64,000 nucleotides of DNA, taken from Guadua angustifolia. Lineage: Eukaryota; Streptophyta; Magnoliopsida; Poales; Poaceae. The position numbers were made by a program, and so were the translations under genes. The number at the start of each line of letters is the position of its first letter. Positions within the stretch are counted from its first letter, which is position 1. Of this stretch, positions 43,735 to 55,690 are shown one piece after another. The stretch is from the NCBI GenBank assembly GCA_036346375.1, contig CM070508.1, positions 21,768,852-21,832,851 on the forward strand. Reading direction: 5' to 3'. A model generated the notes under the pieces. It searched no databases. It saw only the letters and a list, made by a program, of their open reading frames with translations, and was not told the DNA's origin.

Positions 43735-44052
43735 GGGTATGTACAATGGTATGATGTTAGCTGTCTATATGCTTTGCCATGTAATATTTCTGTGGATATA
43801 GAGAAGAGAGATGGAGAGAGAGAGAGCATAGATGTCTTTTTCGTGAATAGATTATCATATAGACAATGTAAAATACTATTATATAAGTTATAAACCTATA
43901 ATAATACGTTTTTATGTCGTAATTAAAAGATCGTAATATCTCATAAAGATAATTTTAAGATGCCATCCATTATAGAGGTTATCTTTAGTTTTGTTTTTAG
44001 ATAATATAGAAGAGTATATAGACAATAGTTATCTCTACTACTGTATACGCTC
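43735..44052. mobile_element. Tourist-like MITE
   Basis: 318 bp; ends GGGTATGTACAATGGTA and, reverse-complemented, GAGCGTATACAGTAGTA; TTA on both sides (43732-43734, 44053-44055). A (GA)n run lies near 43800-43828. No coding capacity. Confidence 0.75.
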
Positions 44053-44055
44053 TTA

Positions 44056-44640
44056 TGGGAATTAGTGGCATTGGCCCATCTAGATCTGGTCAAAACAAGC
44101 CTAGCTCCATGAGATGGGCCTGGGCTACTCTAAAGTCCTACAGAGATACTCCATTTGGAGCTTCGGCCTTTGGGCAGACCACTGGCACTATCCATCTCAT
44201 TTTGGAGCTCTTGACTCTGGCATGTTCGTTTTTCCCATTTTAGAATTGAGCTTGCATTTACTATCGTCAAGCATACTCTATGACTTCTACAATATTTACC
44301 GACTACAGTAAGATTTCACAGTTAAAGCTTTGGTGGAACTATCCGTGTAATTGTGTAGTTATATAGTATGATACAGTTGTCGCTGGCTGTTATACAACTG
44401 TAATGTCTATGTTCTGTAATTGCAATTGGATTTATTATATAACTCATATATATATATATGATTAATCTACATTGTTATAAACTGACCCCATCAAAATAAG
44501 TGGTGTAGATACTACTCTTTTTCTTCCTCCATTAATGGGAGACTTCTAGGATTTTTGTTAGGATTGGGATTTTCTTACTAACCGGGATTAAATAATCCTT
44601 AATAAATAGACTTAATGTCCATATTAATTATTGGATAAAG
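44056..44640. other. Unassigned AT-rich DNA
   Basis: No gene or element end recognised. A (TA)n run is at 44445-44460. Confidence 0.6.
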
Positions 44641-44659
44641 ACATTACTAAAAAAGACTT

Positions 44660-44890
44660 ATATTAGACCTATTATCACTAATGGTTTTTAAAAACCGTCT
44701 ATGATGGCTGATTATCACAGATGGAACTGTCAGTGATGCTACCATGCAAATCACTGAAGGTTTTTGGCACTATCATAGACGGAAACGTCAGTGATGCTAC
44801 CGTGAAAATTATTGAAGGTTTTTGGCTAAAACCGTCAGTGATAAGACTCATATCACTAACAGTTTTATCCAAAAACTATTAGTGATGACT
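44660..44890. repeat. CACTA subterminal repeats
   Basis: Repeated units such as 'cagtgatgctacc', 'atagacggaa' and 'aaaaccgtcagtgata' in both orientations, the usual subterminal array of grass CACTA elements that binds the transposase. Confidence 0.75.
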
Positions 44891-45522
44891 GTATTCACAT
44901 TAATTTTCTGAAAATAAATACAAAGAGCCCCTACCTACTTAGTGTTTTTAAGGTTTTCCAAGCTATTTTTGAGATGGCTATGATTGAGAGGCGATCTGAT
45001 GAAAGGACACTGTGGATTTAGAAGTGTGATTATAGATCATTTTGTTCTAAATGATATAAGATTAGTAATTGGTTCTAATTGCATTATATTGAAGATCTAA
45101 CTTGGTAAAGAGGGAATTGAAGATAGTTTAGATATAGCTTGGTATAGATCCATTTGTTCTTTTTGATCTAAAGTAGTAATTGGTTCTAATTGCATTATAC
45201 ACAAGATGTAGCTAGCTAAGTAAAGAGAGAAATGAAGATGCTAAGCTTAAATATAGTTTGTATATATATATATATACATATAGGTATATATGTATATATA
45301 TATATCCATTTGTTGTTTGTGATCTAAGAAGCTAGGTTAGTAAGTTTAAATGTAATTTATATGTAGATTGTAGATTCGTTTGTTCTTTAGATCTAGCATA
45401 GTTTATAATTTAGGGTAAGATTTTAACTGGTTAATTTATGCTCCAATTTAAAAATGTGTGCATGTGCACTCCTAATGTACTTAATTTATTATTTAACACT
45501 TATTGTTATATACGTAGCGTAG

Positions 45523-46016
45523 ATGGACCGAAACTGGATGTACGCAGAGAATCGTGTGAATGCCGACCATATTAATGGCGTATATGCTTTTAGAAGAGCT
45601 ATAGAGGAGGATATGTTTAACAAGGGGGTGCAATTTATGTTTCATCCATGCATGACTACAAGAATCTGAGAATGTTTCGAAGCTTAACGTAAATTGAAAC
45701 ACACTTGATTATAAGGGGTTTCAAAAGGGTTATACAAGTTGGACCAGTCATAGTGAAGAATAGAATATATAAGAAATAAGTAGTATTAACTGCGTGATGC
45801 AAAAGAGAACCATGATGAGCGAGTGTATGAAAAATTTCAGGGCTTGATTGATGACTCAGAGAAACCTTTGTTCTGGGATTGCAAGTCCAAATTAATGAGG
45901 ACATCTTTCCTATTTACACAACCGCGCCTAGTTACTCATCTCATACACAACAAGTTGAACCCGTATTACAAGGACCAATTACTCATGCTCAAGCACATTG
46001 ACTTAATTATCAGGTA
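45523..46016 (+). pseudogene. CACTA transposase, N-terminal part (fragment)
   Basis: An ATG at 45523 gives 'MDRNWMYAENRVNADHINGV', matching the transposase-associated domain that opens TNP2-type proteins (usually DRSWMY...), followed by 'MFHPCM'. The frame stops near 45668. A later piece at 45823-46016 ('YEKFQGLIDDSEKPLFWDC') resembles the next part of TNP2. Much of the catalytic domain is missing and stops separate the pieces, so this is non-functional. The first match is clear; the second is less certain. Confidence 0.6.
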
Positions 46017-46084
46017 AATACATTCCTAAATTTTGATACCAATGATTTACAGAATGGAATGCTATTTTATCATTGTGATGATTT

Positions 46085-46870
46085 TATTGTCCTTAGGAAC
46101 CAATGAGAAGAACCTCAAAACGCCAAGCATAAAGCCAGATCATCATGTGCGCGAATTCGACTAGGATTCGGCCTACCTGACAGCACTAGCTTAAAACGGC
46201 CATAACTTTTGATCCACAAAGATGTTCAGGGCACATGAGTACTTGATTGAAAGATTTCTTCGCCCTCTTTCCAATGGATCTAGTTTCACCTCCAAATTCC
46301 ATTTGAGCTGTCCGAAATCTGCAAAACAAATCACACCACTTTTCTAATTCGAGTCAAAGTGAGCCCTGGGCCTTGTAATCAAGTTGTATTTGGTCTCCTT
46401 AGGTTTTGGACGACCTCCTCCTCTTATCTCATAAATAGCCAGTTGCACCCTCATCTAGGGTTTAGGTTTTATTTGATTAGTTTAGCCAAGTGTAAACTTT
46501 GAGTCTTCGAGTTGTGCTGGATAGCCACCTTGTCAAGATCTTCAATAGAACCCCACCCTGCTTTTGCCTTCATTCATATTCGCAATTTTAGATTGCTTTT
46601 ACTTTTGTTTTTGCTTGTTCTTTAGTTGCTTGCAAAAATTGAACCTCATGTTCAGGTTGATCGTGCCAACGGCAAGATCAATAACCCTCCGGAGTTGGTT
46701 TAGTGATTGCTAAGGCGCATCATCGTTATACGTTGTAGTCGGATCATCAAAATCAATTCCACCAAATTGAAGTTATCGCTCTCATCGAAAGATCGGGAAC
46801 AATGCTACATCACAAATACACAAAGTTGTCATCCGTACTTGAACTGTTGAAATTGAAGGCAAACAACGGT
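46085..46870. mobile_element. Unidentified insertion within the CACTA remnant (LTR-like)
   Basis: Sequence unlike its surroundings, with a promoter-like 'ctcataaatagcc' near 46430 and text such as 'ggccataacttttgatcc' often seen in gypsy LTRs. Ends and target duplication not found, so only a low-confidence LTR call. Confidence 0.35.
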
Positions 46871-46891
46871 TGACCCGATAAAAGTTTCACA

Positions 46892-47194
46892 ATGCTGTTA
46901 GGTCTATGTAATCTTGAGATATATTTCTCTCCATCATTTTTCAATATCATGGTCCATCTCATTGTTCACTTTATGAGGGAGATAAAAATGTGCGAGCTTG
47001 TGTTCCTACGTAGCATGTACCCGTTCGAGGGGTACATAGGAATTCTTAAGTTCCATGTATGGAATCAATCTCGACCAAAGGGCAGCATTATCGAAGGTTA
47101 TGTAACCAATGAGGTCATCATATTCTACGGCGATTATATGGCTCAAGTCAAATTAATAGGTGTATCTCGATCTCGTCATGAGGGGAGGCTCTAG
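46892..47194 (+). pseudogene. CACTA transposase, DUF4218-like part (fragment)
   Basis: About 100 codons: 'CNLEIYFSPSFFNIMVHLIV', then 'SMYPFEGYIGILKFHVWNQS' and 'SIIEGYVTNEVIIFYGDYM'. This is the strongly conserved DUF4218 region near the C-terminus of plant CACTA TNP2 transposases. It stays in frame to a stop after 'SRSRHEGRL', where full proteins continue, so it is truncated. Confidence 0.85.
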
Positions 47195-47230
47195 GGTATC
47201 GAGACTATTAAAAGAAAAGCAATCACGCAA

Positions 47231-48158
47231 ACTTGTTGACTTCTTGAGGTGAGTTGATTTTAAAGGTAAGGGTCAATGATAAGTAAAAGAGCTTGAGCTT
47301 TAGGTTGGGGGCGAGGATGTCGACATTGGCTTGGTTAGGATGCTTCCTCGCGAGCTACCAAAGCTCATTCTACTGTGACCAACTAGGTTCACATGGATCT
47401 ACTGATTTTGCTACCACTACTTTACTCTATTGCTAGCTGGTTGCTTACTTAAGCTCCTTGTTGGTTCGGTTTTTGTGCTGATGAAGTGGATGGGCCGGGT
47501 TGAGGTAGAGAATGTAGAGGAAGCTGATCTCCTATTTGGATCCGTTCTCCTCCTCCTTGCTCCTTGGTTCTCCTCCTTCGTCCTTGGACGGCTTCACCTC
47601 CTTGCTCCCGTGCTGTCTTCTCTAGCTCGGTTTGGTTGCCTTGTCTTACTCTGGAAATGGGGAAGGTTGTCTTAGTTGTTCTCGGCTAAGAATGAGGAAT
47701 GGTGGTTTGCTTCTTCGGCTGAGAGGCTTTGGGCGATGAACCTTGCTCCCTCTTTGGGTTCGGCTATGGCAATGGGGGCTGATTTTCTTGCTCTTTTGCT
47801 GGCTTTAGTCGAAAGAAATGCTGAGGCCATGTACTGGCTTTGTTTCTCGGTTTTGAGGCATGAGACATGGGGGATGAATCCTCTGGTTTGGCTTTGACTG
47901 CACTGTGGTTCACTTTTTTACCATGCCACTTTTACTACTTCACTTTTACACTTTACTCACTATAAGTTACCACCTTACTGCCAACCAGGTATGCACGCTC
48001 CTTATACATGTGCACATGATGATGAAATGCTTATGCATTTGATGAAGTAGCTCATGCTTAATTATTAACTTCCTTAATGCATGCTTATGTCTAATGATGA
48101 TGATCATGTTATATTATACCTAATGATGCTTTGCTGATGAGGGGATTTTTCACACACT
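47231..48158. other. Unassigned DNA between the CACTA remnant and the truncated hydrolase copy
   Basis: No homology I recognise. Two adjacent plus-strand open frames (47430-47675, 47676-47897) lack any known motif and I do not call them genes. Confidence 0.6.
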
Positions 48159-49196
48159 GTATCTCACAGCCCATCCATGCGCTACCCCAGGGAAAATTTT
48201 GACAAGGTGAGCAAGCTGTAGTGCAAAAGAAAAACTTCGCAGTGTTAAAGATTTTAAGAAGCATTCGAAATTCTCACATGGTGATCCAAATACGCACTCG
48301 ATTTAAATTGTGATGCCAAATGCAGTGCTTAATCAAGAAAGGGTAAAAAATAGAAAGCAGATGAGCCCTATCAATTTTAATGGCTAATATCACACGTAAA
48401 ACAGTAAAAAAAATCAATTCAGACATGTTCTATTCGTGTATACTTTCAGGTCTGTTCCATGGAGCGTTAATACCATTAAAGAAACACTAAAAATCATGTA
48501 CTTGGAATCCTTGATCACTGTAAATGATCAAAATATATAATATCAAGCCCCACGATTTTATACTAAAGGAATTTCAAAATTTTCACAATTTAGTTAATGA
48601 GTAAACTATTGACTGGATTTGTACATTTAGTACTCAACTACTCATGTAAGTAAATGTTCTAGCATAAGATCAATTTATCAAAGGTATGAGTACTTACCCC
48701 CAAGTTTGCAGAAAGAACCTGCTCGAACTGCTTTAACACTTCGGGTGGGGATGACTTGTCAATTTCAGCTCCAAGTATACAGATGGGACATTTGACCTCT
48801 AAGTATAAGATAACATATCACAGGTTAAGCATTTGAAGCCCTTGTAATAGATAAATTTTTGGGCGTGAGGAGAAACCAAGAAAAACAAATTTAACCTTTG
48901 ATGTCGTCAACAGCAATTAAAGAAGGGTGTAGCAATACTGCAGCCTGGATCTTGTGAACTTTTTCTAACTCCACGACTACCTTTGCTGATAAGCGGTAAG
49001 ATTATCAGTGCATGGTTAAGGCCAAAGTGTGAGAACAAACACAATATTACTGCGCTTTCAAATTTCTAGTTTAAAAATTAAAACGCTATGCAGGATCAAG
49101 CTTACCACCCCAGCAATAACCTGCAGCCCCGATGATAGAGACTCCCTTCTCCTTCAGAACAGCAATAACTGGTTTTGCCTCTTCAAATGATGTTTG
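48159..49196 (-). pseudogene. Truncated paralogue of the hydrolase gene (exons 4 to 7 only)
   Basis: Exons on the minus strand: 49196-49106, 48985-48896, 48798-48698 and 48215-48159. The first three have exactly the lengths of exons 4, 5 and 6 of the intact gene (91, 90, 101), and all splice sites are GT-AG. The frame is open, with the nucleophile motif 'GAAGYCWG', 'LGAEIDKSSPPE' (Asp) and 'FPGVAHGW' (His). Exons 1-3 are missing: homology to intron 3 fades near 49500 and other DNA follows. Exon 7 breaks off after 'VRY', about 84 bases before the expected stop. Without a start region and with a foreign C-terminus it should be non-functional. It is on the same strand as the intact gene, 18 kb away, so it probably arose by tandem duplication. 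Confidence 0.9.
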
Positions 49197-49680
49197 CTAT
49201 TAAAAGAAACAATTTCTGTTTCTTAATCAAATTGTTTTGACATATATTAAAAAAGAAACAAAAAGGAACCAGCTTTGAGGGCATTCAGAGCCATTTTAAT
49301 AAAAATACTGCCATTGTACCAATACTTGCATATAAAAGCAGGACATTCAAATCAATGTTAAGATTACCGCTTCCATATAACAAAAAAAACTTGCTTCAAA
49401 ACGGATAGTACATTTTGTGGTAAGAAGTCAGAAGAGCATTATAAGACTTTCGGATATTGAACAGAAATGTCAAAGCACTGGAAGCTTAGGTAGTCATCTC
49501 ATGTAGATATCTGAAAAATGCTCATTCAAGCTCACAACATTCTTGCGGTGTGGACCATAACGTTTTTCTGTGATTTCTACAAATTTGATTGATTCATTGT
49601 CTGCAACAAATAACTTAGGGTATGAACTTGACATAGACGTTGGAAACATTTCCACACAAATAATTTCAATAACAAGTAGA
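49197..49680. other. Remnant of intron 3 and unassigned DNA
   Basis: 49210-49330 resembles intron 3 of the intact gene ('gcattcagagccatt' versus 'gcgttcagagctatc' at 27785). From about 49490 the origin changes; a 63-codon minus-strand frame (49494-49685) has no match I can name. Confidence 0.6.
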
Positions 49681-51752
49681 AACAAGGTGTGCTGAAATCA
49701 TACACAAAAAAGAACTGTATAAGTTGACGAGAACAAACGGATTATTTGACTGTAACTACATTCCTGGATTGTGGGGATGTCAGGCATTTGGACCTCACAT
49801 GTCAGTTCAACCTCCTCTTTCCCATCTCTCCTCTTTTTTCCCTCTCCTTATTCCATTTTCCTTCCCTTCTCCTTCAACCTTAGTTCCAGCTGCCGCGCAG
49901 CACCACCACCAGCGTCCTTCCTTGCAGCCAAGATGTCACCATGGAGCACCACCACTAGAGTCTGTAGGATCAAGGATCACCGACTAGAGAAGGGTGAATA
50001 GGAGATTTCTAAATTTTTTAGCTCTAATTGCAATCAATAAATTACTAAGCAAGAATTGTAATTTTTCACTATTAAAGCTAAGTTCTCTATAATACACTAA
50101 GTGTTCTAACAATTAATATATAAGCAAGATATGATTCTAAGCACACGATCAATATGATTAAGTTGTTAGAAATGTAAATTGAGCACAAGAGTAGAAATTT
50201 TAAACCACAAGAGAATGAGATACAAAGATTTTATCCCGTAGTCTCGGAAACTTGTTGGTCTTCCTTAATCCACGTTGAGGTAAATTGAACAACTTTAAGC
50301 CAGGTCCAACCTCTTGAGCCTTCCTCGATCACTACGGTAGTTTTTCCTCGCTCCGGGTAGGTGAACTCCGGTCTTCTCAACTTGCTGGGGCTTCTCACAA
50401 TATTTATCGAGAAGCTCACTGCGTACAAACACCTCCAAGCCATCTAGGAGGCGGCAACTTCCAAGAGTAATAAGTCTTGACACTTGCTTGTGGTTGAATC
50501 AAGTGTATAAAGGCTCAATCACTAAATGCACACTTAAAAATGCTCCAAACTCTCCCAAAATGAGAATTTAATGCACATAATGAGTTGAAAACTTTCTAGA
50601 GCTCAAGAATGATCAATGAGGTCTAAAGTTAGTTCTAGAATACAGGTGGGGGTATTTATAGCCCCCACAAACCAAATATGGCCGTTGGCCAAAAGTTGCT
50701 CAAAAGCACCCTGGGAGGCCGGTCATACCGCCTTAAGGCCGGTATGACCGCCCCTCAATAGCCAATGGTCGCTACAGTGTATTTAATGCACTATCAGTGA
50801 CCATTGGTCATTGTGGCCAGTATGACCGGGTCACTCCGGTCATACCGGATTTAAAAAATCCCCCAAGGCCGAAAGAGGTGCTTTCTAGAAAAGGGATTGG
50901 ATTGAGCACGATCATACCGCCAGCCGGTATGACCGGACTCAGTCTGGTATGACCAGGCTACTAGACAACCGAAATCCTCCCTCCGGTAAAAAACACACCG
51001 GGGGGGCCTCCGGTCTTACCAACGGCTAGTATGATTGGAGGGGGTCCGGTCATATTGACCCCACTGACTCCAAGTTCGATTTTATATGCTTTTTGATTTT
51101 TCTTTGAACGCAATATTATGCTAATATTCAAGTTCACTTATATTGAGCCTCTAAACATTTTTCGATATCAAACAAGCAACAATGACCCCTCCTAATAGTA
51201 TGGCGCCTATTCTAGCAATCTGATCTTTTTCTCCAAACTTTGAAATCGACAAAACCTATGAAAAAGTCCTTAAATTTTATACCTTAGCCATTGGCGCGTT
51301 GATATTCTCTTTCACCATGTTTCATGCTTACATTATTCCTGAATTTAGGACCAACTTATTCTCAAAATACTCAAATTGAAAATGTTAGTCCATTAATCAT
51401 AATTGCCATTAATTACCAAAACCAAATCTAATTAGAGGCCTAGATGTTGTCAGAGTCCTTCACCCCAAAGCTGTCGTTGTTGCCCATAACTTCCTATCTT
51501 ACCCTTTCCTACTCCCAAGCCACTGCCGCCACACCACCTTGTTGTGCCGCCGTCTTTGTCCAATTAAACCACTATATCATCTTCCTCACCGCATCCTAAT
51601 TCTAGTGCACATGCCAACATCGCCAGACGAAATCCATCCCTGCGCCATGAACCTGAAGTTGCCGCCAATGACAAGGTGTTGAGCTTTGCCGTGCATCGAT
51701 CTCTGTCCGTGGTGTCACATTGAAATTGCCCTTAGCTATATCTTCCTCTCTC
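49681..51752. repeat. Duplicated block, copy 2
   Basis: Collinear with 4254-6489 plus 22454-22522. It lacks the MITE and the 16-kb element, so it records both empty sites (TTA near 49875; CTTTG at 51684-51688). It contains the shared solo LTR. Confidence 0.9.
49963..51452 (-). mobile_element. Solo LTR (copia-type, 'F' family), duplicated copy
   Basis: Same ends as 4771-6253, flanked by perfect GAGTC (49958-49962, 51453-51457). Dyad array at about 50715-51055; TATA box (minus) near 50652-50660. The perfect duplication here explains the decayed flanks of copy 1. Confidence 0.92.
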
Positions 51753-53030
51753 AGCAAAAAGCTGGGTGTGAAGGGGATGAGTGCGTTTCCCAGCAAAAAG
51801 TCAACCAAACAAGGAATGGAATTTGGCTTGAATTCATTTCTATGCACCAATTTCATAGCCAACCAAACCAAAAAATTGAATTTCAGCTCAATACAATTTC
51901 TACCTGAAATTGAATTAGGATTCCAATTCCACAAGCCCAATTCAATTCAGAGATCCAAACGGAACCTGGGAGAATTTCTAGTGCCTTTTAGGATTATTAT
52001 TGTGAGATTTTGCTGCCCTCAAAGCGAAAGAGAAAAATTGAATCTTATCGGTTGTCATACATATATACACACATATAACACACACACACACATATACATG
52101 TGTGTGTACATATATGTGTGTGTATGTATATGCTTTCAAATAGTCGTTATATTCAAAGTTAAGTATTTTTAAGAAGACACCTTAATGCCCAACAGAGCAT
52201 TAAGATGGAGCAGTAGTAAAACATTTGCCTCGTTTTGTGTGTCGATGTCCAAGACCCAGAGTCTCTTAACCAAGCTTACAAAAATATGATTGTGGGCTCC
52301 TAGTAAACAAGATGGTGGAAATGATATATGGGGACGATGGAAATGATATATGGGGACTGCTTCTTTATTAGCAAAGCGGCACAACAGAGTACACAGATTA
52401 TAGAATTTGTGAGACTAAAAGCCTAATTACAATTGCGATTCTAATTGCCTGCAATCTCTTCTTTTCATGCTGCAGATAGACTCCCTATTTATGTTGAATG
52501 AAGAGGTGGTGGTTGTTCTTCAGAGGGGCATCGTGTAACCGAGAGGTGTCTTCCCTCTTAAGGGTGCCTTTTCCAATGATGACTTCTAGGTAGTTGTGCG
52601 TATTTATCAAACTATTGTTCACACAGAGACATGTACGGGTATAACCGCTTGTCCTCAACTAGTGTGACTATTTCACTAGTCAGGGACAACTAGTGTGAAG
52701 CAAAGTTATTGTCCACCTTGACTGAAGTGGTTAGAGACTTAACCGTTCGGATAAGGATGTGCTTCGTTCTACATTATAGGCTTTATGTATTGTAGACCCA
52801 TTAATAAAGTAGTCACGAAAAATTGAGGGCCCAAATAAACAACAGACTTTTAATCCTCATGAGCTAACCCCCAAGTCTTGATAAATAAAAGTTTATTACT
52901 CAACACTTTTCATCTTTTGTGACCTTATGGCGTTATACGCTATTATCTAGCCATTTTAGTACCAATGAATGAGATATCTTTGCACTTCTCTCATTAACTG
53001 AACCGACGCTAACCGTCTTTAATGTGTAAT
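51753..53030. other. Unassigned DNA with simple repeats
   Basis: No gene seen. A (CA)n/(TG)n palindromic run lies at 52062-52132. A 22-bp direct repeat around 'gatatatgggga' occurs at 52314-52357. Long AT-rich tracts follow. It may include the 3' LTR side of the element that owned the next feature, but I cannot place ends. Confidence 0.55.
52062..52132. repeat. (CA)n ... (TG)n microsatellite, self-complementary
   Basis: A 'cacacacaca' run, then 'tatacatg', then 'tgtgtgtacatatatgtgtg'; the two halves can pair. Confidence 0.85.
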
Positions 53031-53033
53031 GCA

Positions 53034-53040
53034 TATAAAG
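53034..53040 (+). promoter_or_regulatory. TATA box of the orphan antisense-type gene
   Basis: 'gcatataaagagg', placed about 570 bases before the first family-like ATG (53610). Confidence 0.45.
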
Positions 53041-53396
53041 AGGAAGAAGACTTCCTCTGTATGCTTCATATTTTCATACTTCTAAGTCTAGAAAAAATTG
53101 CTTTCAAACTTTTTCTTAGTTGTTCAAGCTTTTTTATCTTTCGTCCTTCTTTCTCCTCCCATTAACTGTGATGAACAGTATGATCAAGGAGGTGAAAATT
53201 TTCAATATCTAAAAATAAGTTTAAGGACACCATCCCTTATTCTTTGAATCCTATTATTTTCAAGCTTTCTCTTAGTTCTTAAGGCTTTTCATTTTCTATC
53301 TTTTTTCTTATCTCATCAATTGTGATGAAGAGTATGATTAAGGAAAGGAGGTGACAAGTTTCAAGATCTAAAAGGAAGTTCTATGACATCAATCCT

Positions 53397-55690
53397 TTGT
53401 CAGTTAGATGTTCATCAAAAGGCAATTTTTACTCATTCTTGGAAACTAAAATGGTGTCCAAAACTGACACACAAAAGAGGTTATACAAAGGGGGTAAGAT
53501 TTTAGACATCTTACGCCTTTGCTGTTTCAAACACAAAATAGTCTTTGAGTCCCTTAAAACCTCTAAGCCTTTTCCTCTCCAAGCTTCTTCTTCCTCCCAA
53601 TCCATCACCATGGATAGGTCATTCCTCACCGAAGAGAAGGTTAGGGAGCTCAAAGAGCAAGGCCTGATCCCTTCTCGCGAAATGCTATGATGGGACCTTA
53701 ATGGGGAGGATACGAAGCCGGTGCCCTAGGAGGGGCACTTCGTTCTTTTTGTTGCCTTCATTACGTTAGGGTTTCACCTCCCTGAGAGTGAGTTTCTTGC
53801 CAATGTGCTTGATTATTGTGAGATTGAGTTCCATCATCTTCTCCCCAATTCTATCTTAATTTTAAGTGTTTTCTTGCATCTTTGCGAGGCTTTCCTAGGC
53901 ATTCCTCAACCAATCCACCTTTTTCATTATTTATATCAGTACACTAGAAATAGAAAGAGTCAAGATATTGTTGGTAGGCTTATTTTATGCTTTAGGATAA
54001 AATGGCTTCACAATATCCCCTATGCCTAACCAAGGATGCATGGTGTGATTATCATTAGGAGTGGTTTTACTCAGAAATCCCCAAGGGTAGCCACCTCTGG
54101 TTCACTGGGAAAGTGGCCTAAGTGTAGAAAAGGGCTGAAGCGAATAAAAAGAAGGATTCATTGGTCCTTAGTGACGAGGAGTGTGACATTGTAAGAGTCA
54201 TCACCAAGTTGGTGATAGGGCTTGTTGGGGTAGAAGATCATTTATGATTTCCTATACCACAAGGTGAGCCTATTGAAGAAACGGTTCGGATTCGCTTGCA
54301 GAATTGAAGACGACTAGGATCCTACAAAGGATGAGTCTAGAGGTAAGAAAATTTCAATTACCGACCTCTTTCTTTCTATTAAGAGAATTTTCCTGACATT
54401 TTTTGGTATTATTTCCTATCAATTCTAATTGATGAGGAGACCTGGTCAAGGATTGTGTATATGTTGCATATTTCTTCTGACGAGTCTGATCAGGCTACTT
54501 TGTACAAGCAACCATCCAGTCTAATCAGGCAGACTGATAAGTTCATTAATGAATGCATTATGGTAAGTACCAAGAAAATACCTTTGGTTATTTTATTAAT
54601 TGTCTATATGCTGATAATCGAATTTACTTTTCAGATGAATCATCAAAAGTAGTCTTCTGACCAATCTGAGGTCTCAGTTTTGGCTTCATTGACCAAAATA
54701 GTGAGGACCTCTACCAGAGGTGCCTTGAAGGTGTGGATCTGACCCTCCTACTACAGTAGAGAAAATGCTAGTCATTTCAGCCAGTAAGATAGAAGAGGTG
54801 GTAGTGGTGCCTGAGAAGGCCATGACCATCGACATTATTATACCAGTGGCTTCGCCGCTAGCATCTTCCTCTGGTCATTCTGACCAGGAGAACTTCAAAC
54901 AAGTTTTTGATAGCTTGCAAGCAAAGGTAAACAAATTCTCTTTTCTTTTAAGAAATTTTCTAAGGAAAAGGATAATTCTAATTCATTTGTTATCTATTTT
55001 TTACAGTATTCACAAGAATTCTTCAACCTGCTACGTTGACAAGATAGAACTTTTGCTAAAGCCGAAGTGGAAAAAATAAAAAGGTATGCTCGAAAAACGA
55101 CCTCTTCTTTTTTGTTTGTTCAAAGAAGTTTACTTTAACAAATCTGTTTGGGAACATATTGGAAAAGCAAATAACATAGCTTAAAATGTACCTTTGGGTG
55201 GCTCAAAACATCACCAAGGATAATAAATTTGATCTTATCAAAGCTAATAACAAGGTCAGATAATCATCAAGAAAAGACTGCTAGACTCGATACGGCCTTG
55301 AAAAAAAATGAAGACAAGGTCCAAAGGCTCTTCAAAGAGCATAAGACTGCTTTTCAAGTAAAGGAGTCCGAAATAGCAGGTAAGAAATATATCCCAACCT
55401 GCTTTACTTTTCCTTTTGAAGAAAGAAAGTGATGTTTAAATTTTGTTTTGAATTTTGCAAAACTAAAAAACAAAATAAAATCCAAAGAGATTTGGCTTTT
55501 TGAAGGACAAGGAGAGGTCGATAATGAAAGTAGAAATAGAAAGACTAATAGACCAATTATGAAAGTAGAAATAGAAAGACTAATAGACCAATTGAAGCTC
55601 TTCATGAAAGATCTGGTTGCAGTTTAGAGAGGTAGAAAATTCACTCTGAACTTTATCTTAGAGCGGCTTGAAAAAATCTCAACGAATCTA
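53397..55690 (+). pseudogene. Orphan antisense-type gene of a Tat gypsy element (element 4)
   Basis: This resembles the antisense gene of gypsy element 2. From an ATG at 53610 ('MDRSFLTEEKVRELKEQGLI') it runs, through stops near 53690 and 53730, into 'FHLPESEFLANVLDYCEIEF', 'HHLLPNSILILSVF' and 'HLCEAFLGIPQPIHLFHYL', the conserved core. Canonical introns are visible at 54563-54634, 54927-55006 and from 55380. The later exons are Lys/Glu-rich and likely coiled coil ('TALKKNEDKVQRLFKEHKTA'). No gypsy pol follows: gypsy element 3 begins at 55706. So it is either the tail of an older minus-strand element cut by element 3, or a separated copy. Several stops make it non-functional; function unknown. 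Confidence 0.7.
55523..55592. repeat. Tandem duplication of about 35 bp
   Basis: 'gaaagtagaaatagaaagac' plus 'taatagaccaattat' is repeated head to tail inside a coiled-coil-like exon of the orphan gene. Confidence 0.85.

Larger units (their letters stand above)
44650..47230 (+). mobile_element. CACTA (En/Spm) transposon remnant with an internal insertion
   Basis: Subterminal repeats of the 'aaccgtctatgatg' / 'aaccgtcagtgat' type (44660-44890) are followed by transposase pieces at 45523-46016 and 46892-47194, interrupted by unrelated DNA at about 46085-46870. I cannot place the terminal CACTA repeats or a target duplication. Confidence 0.72.

Noticed and set aside
47430..47897. Two adjacent plus-strand frames with hydrophobic segments
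   Set aside because: No recognisable family, no promoter or splice context; low-complexity Leu/Ser-rich translation.
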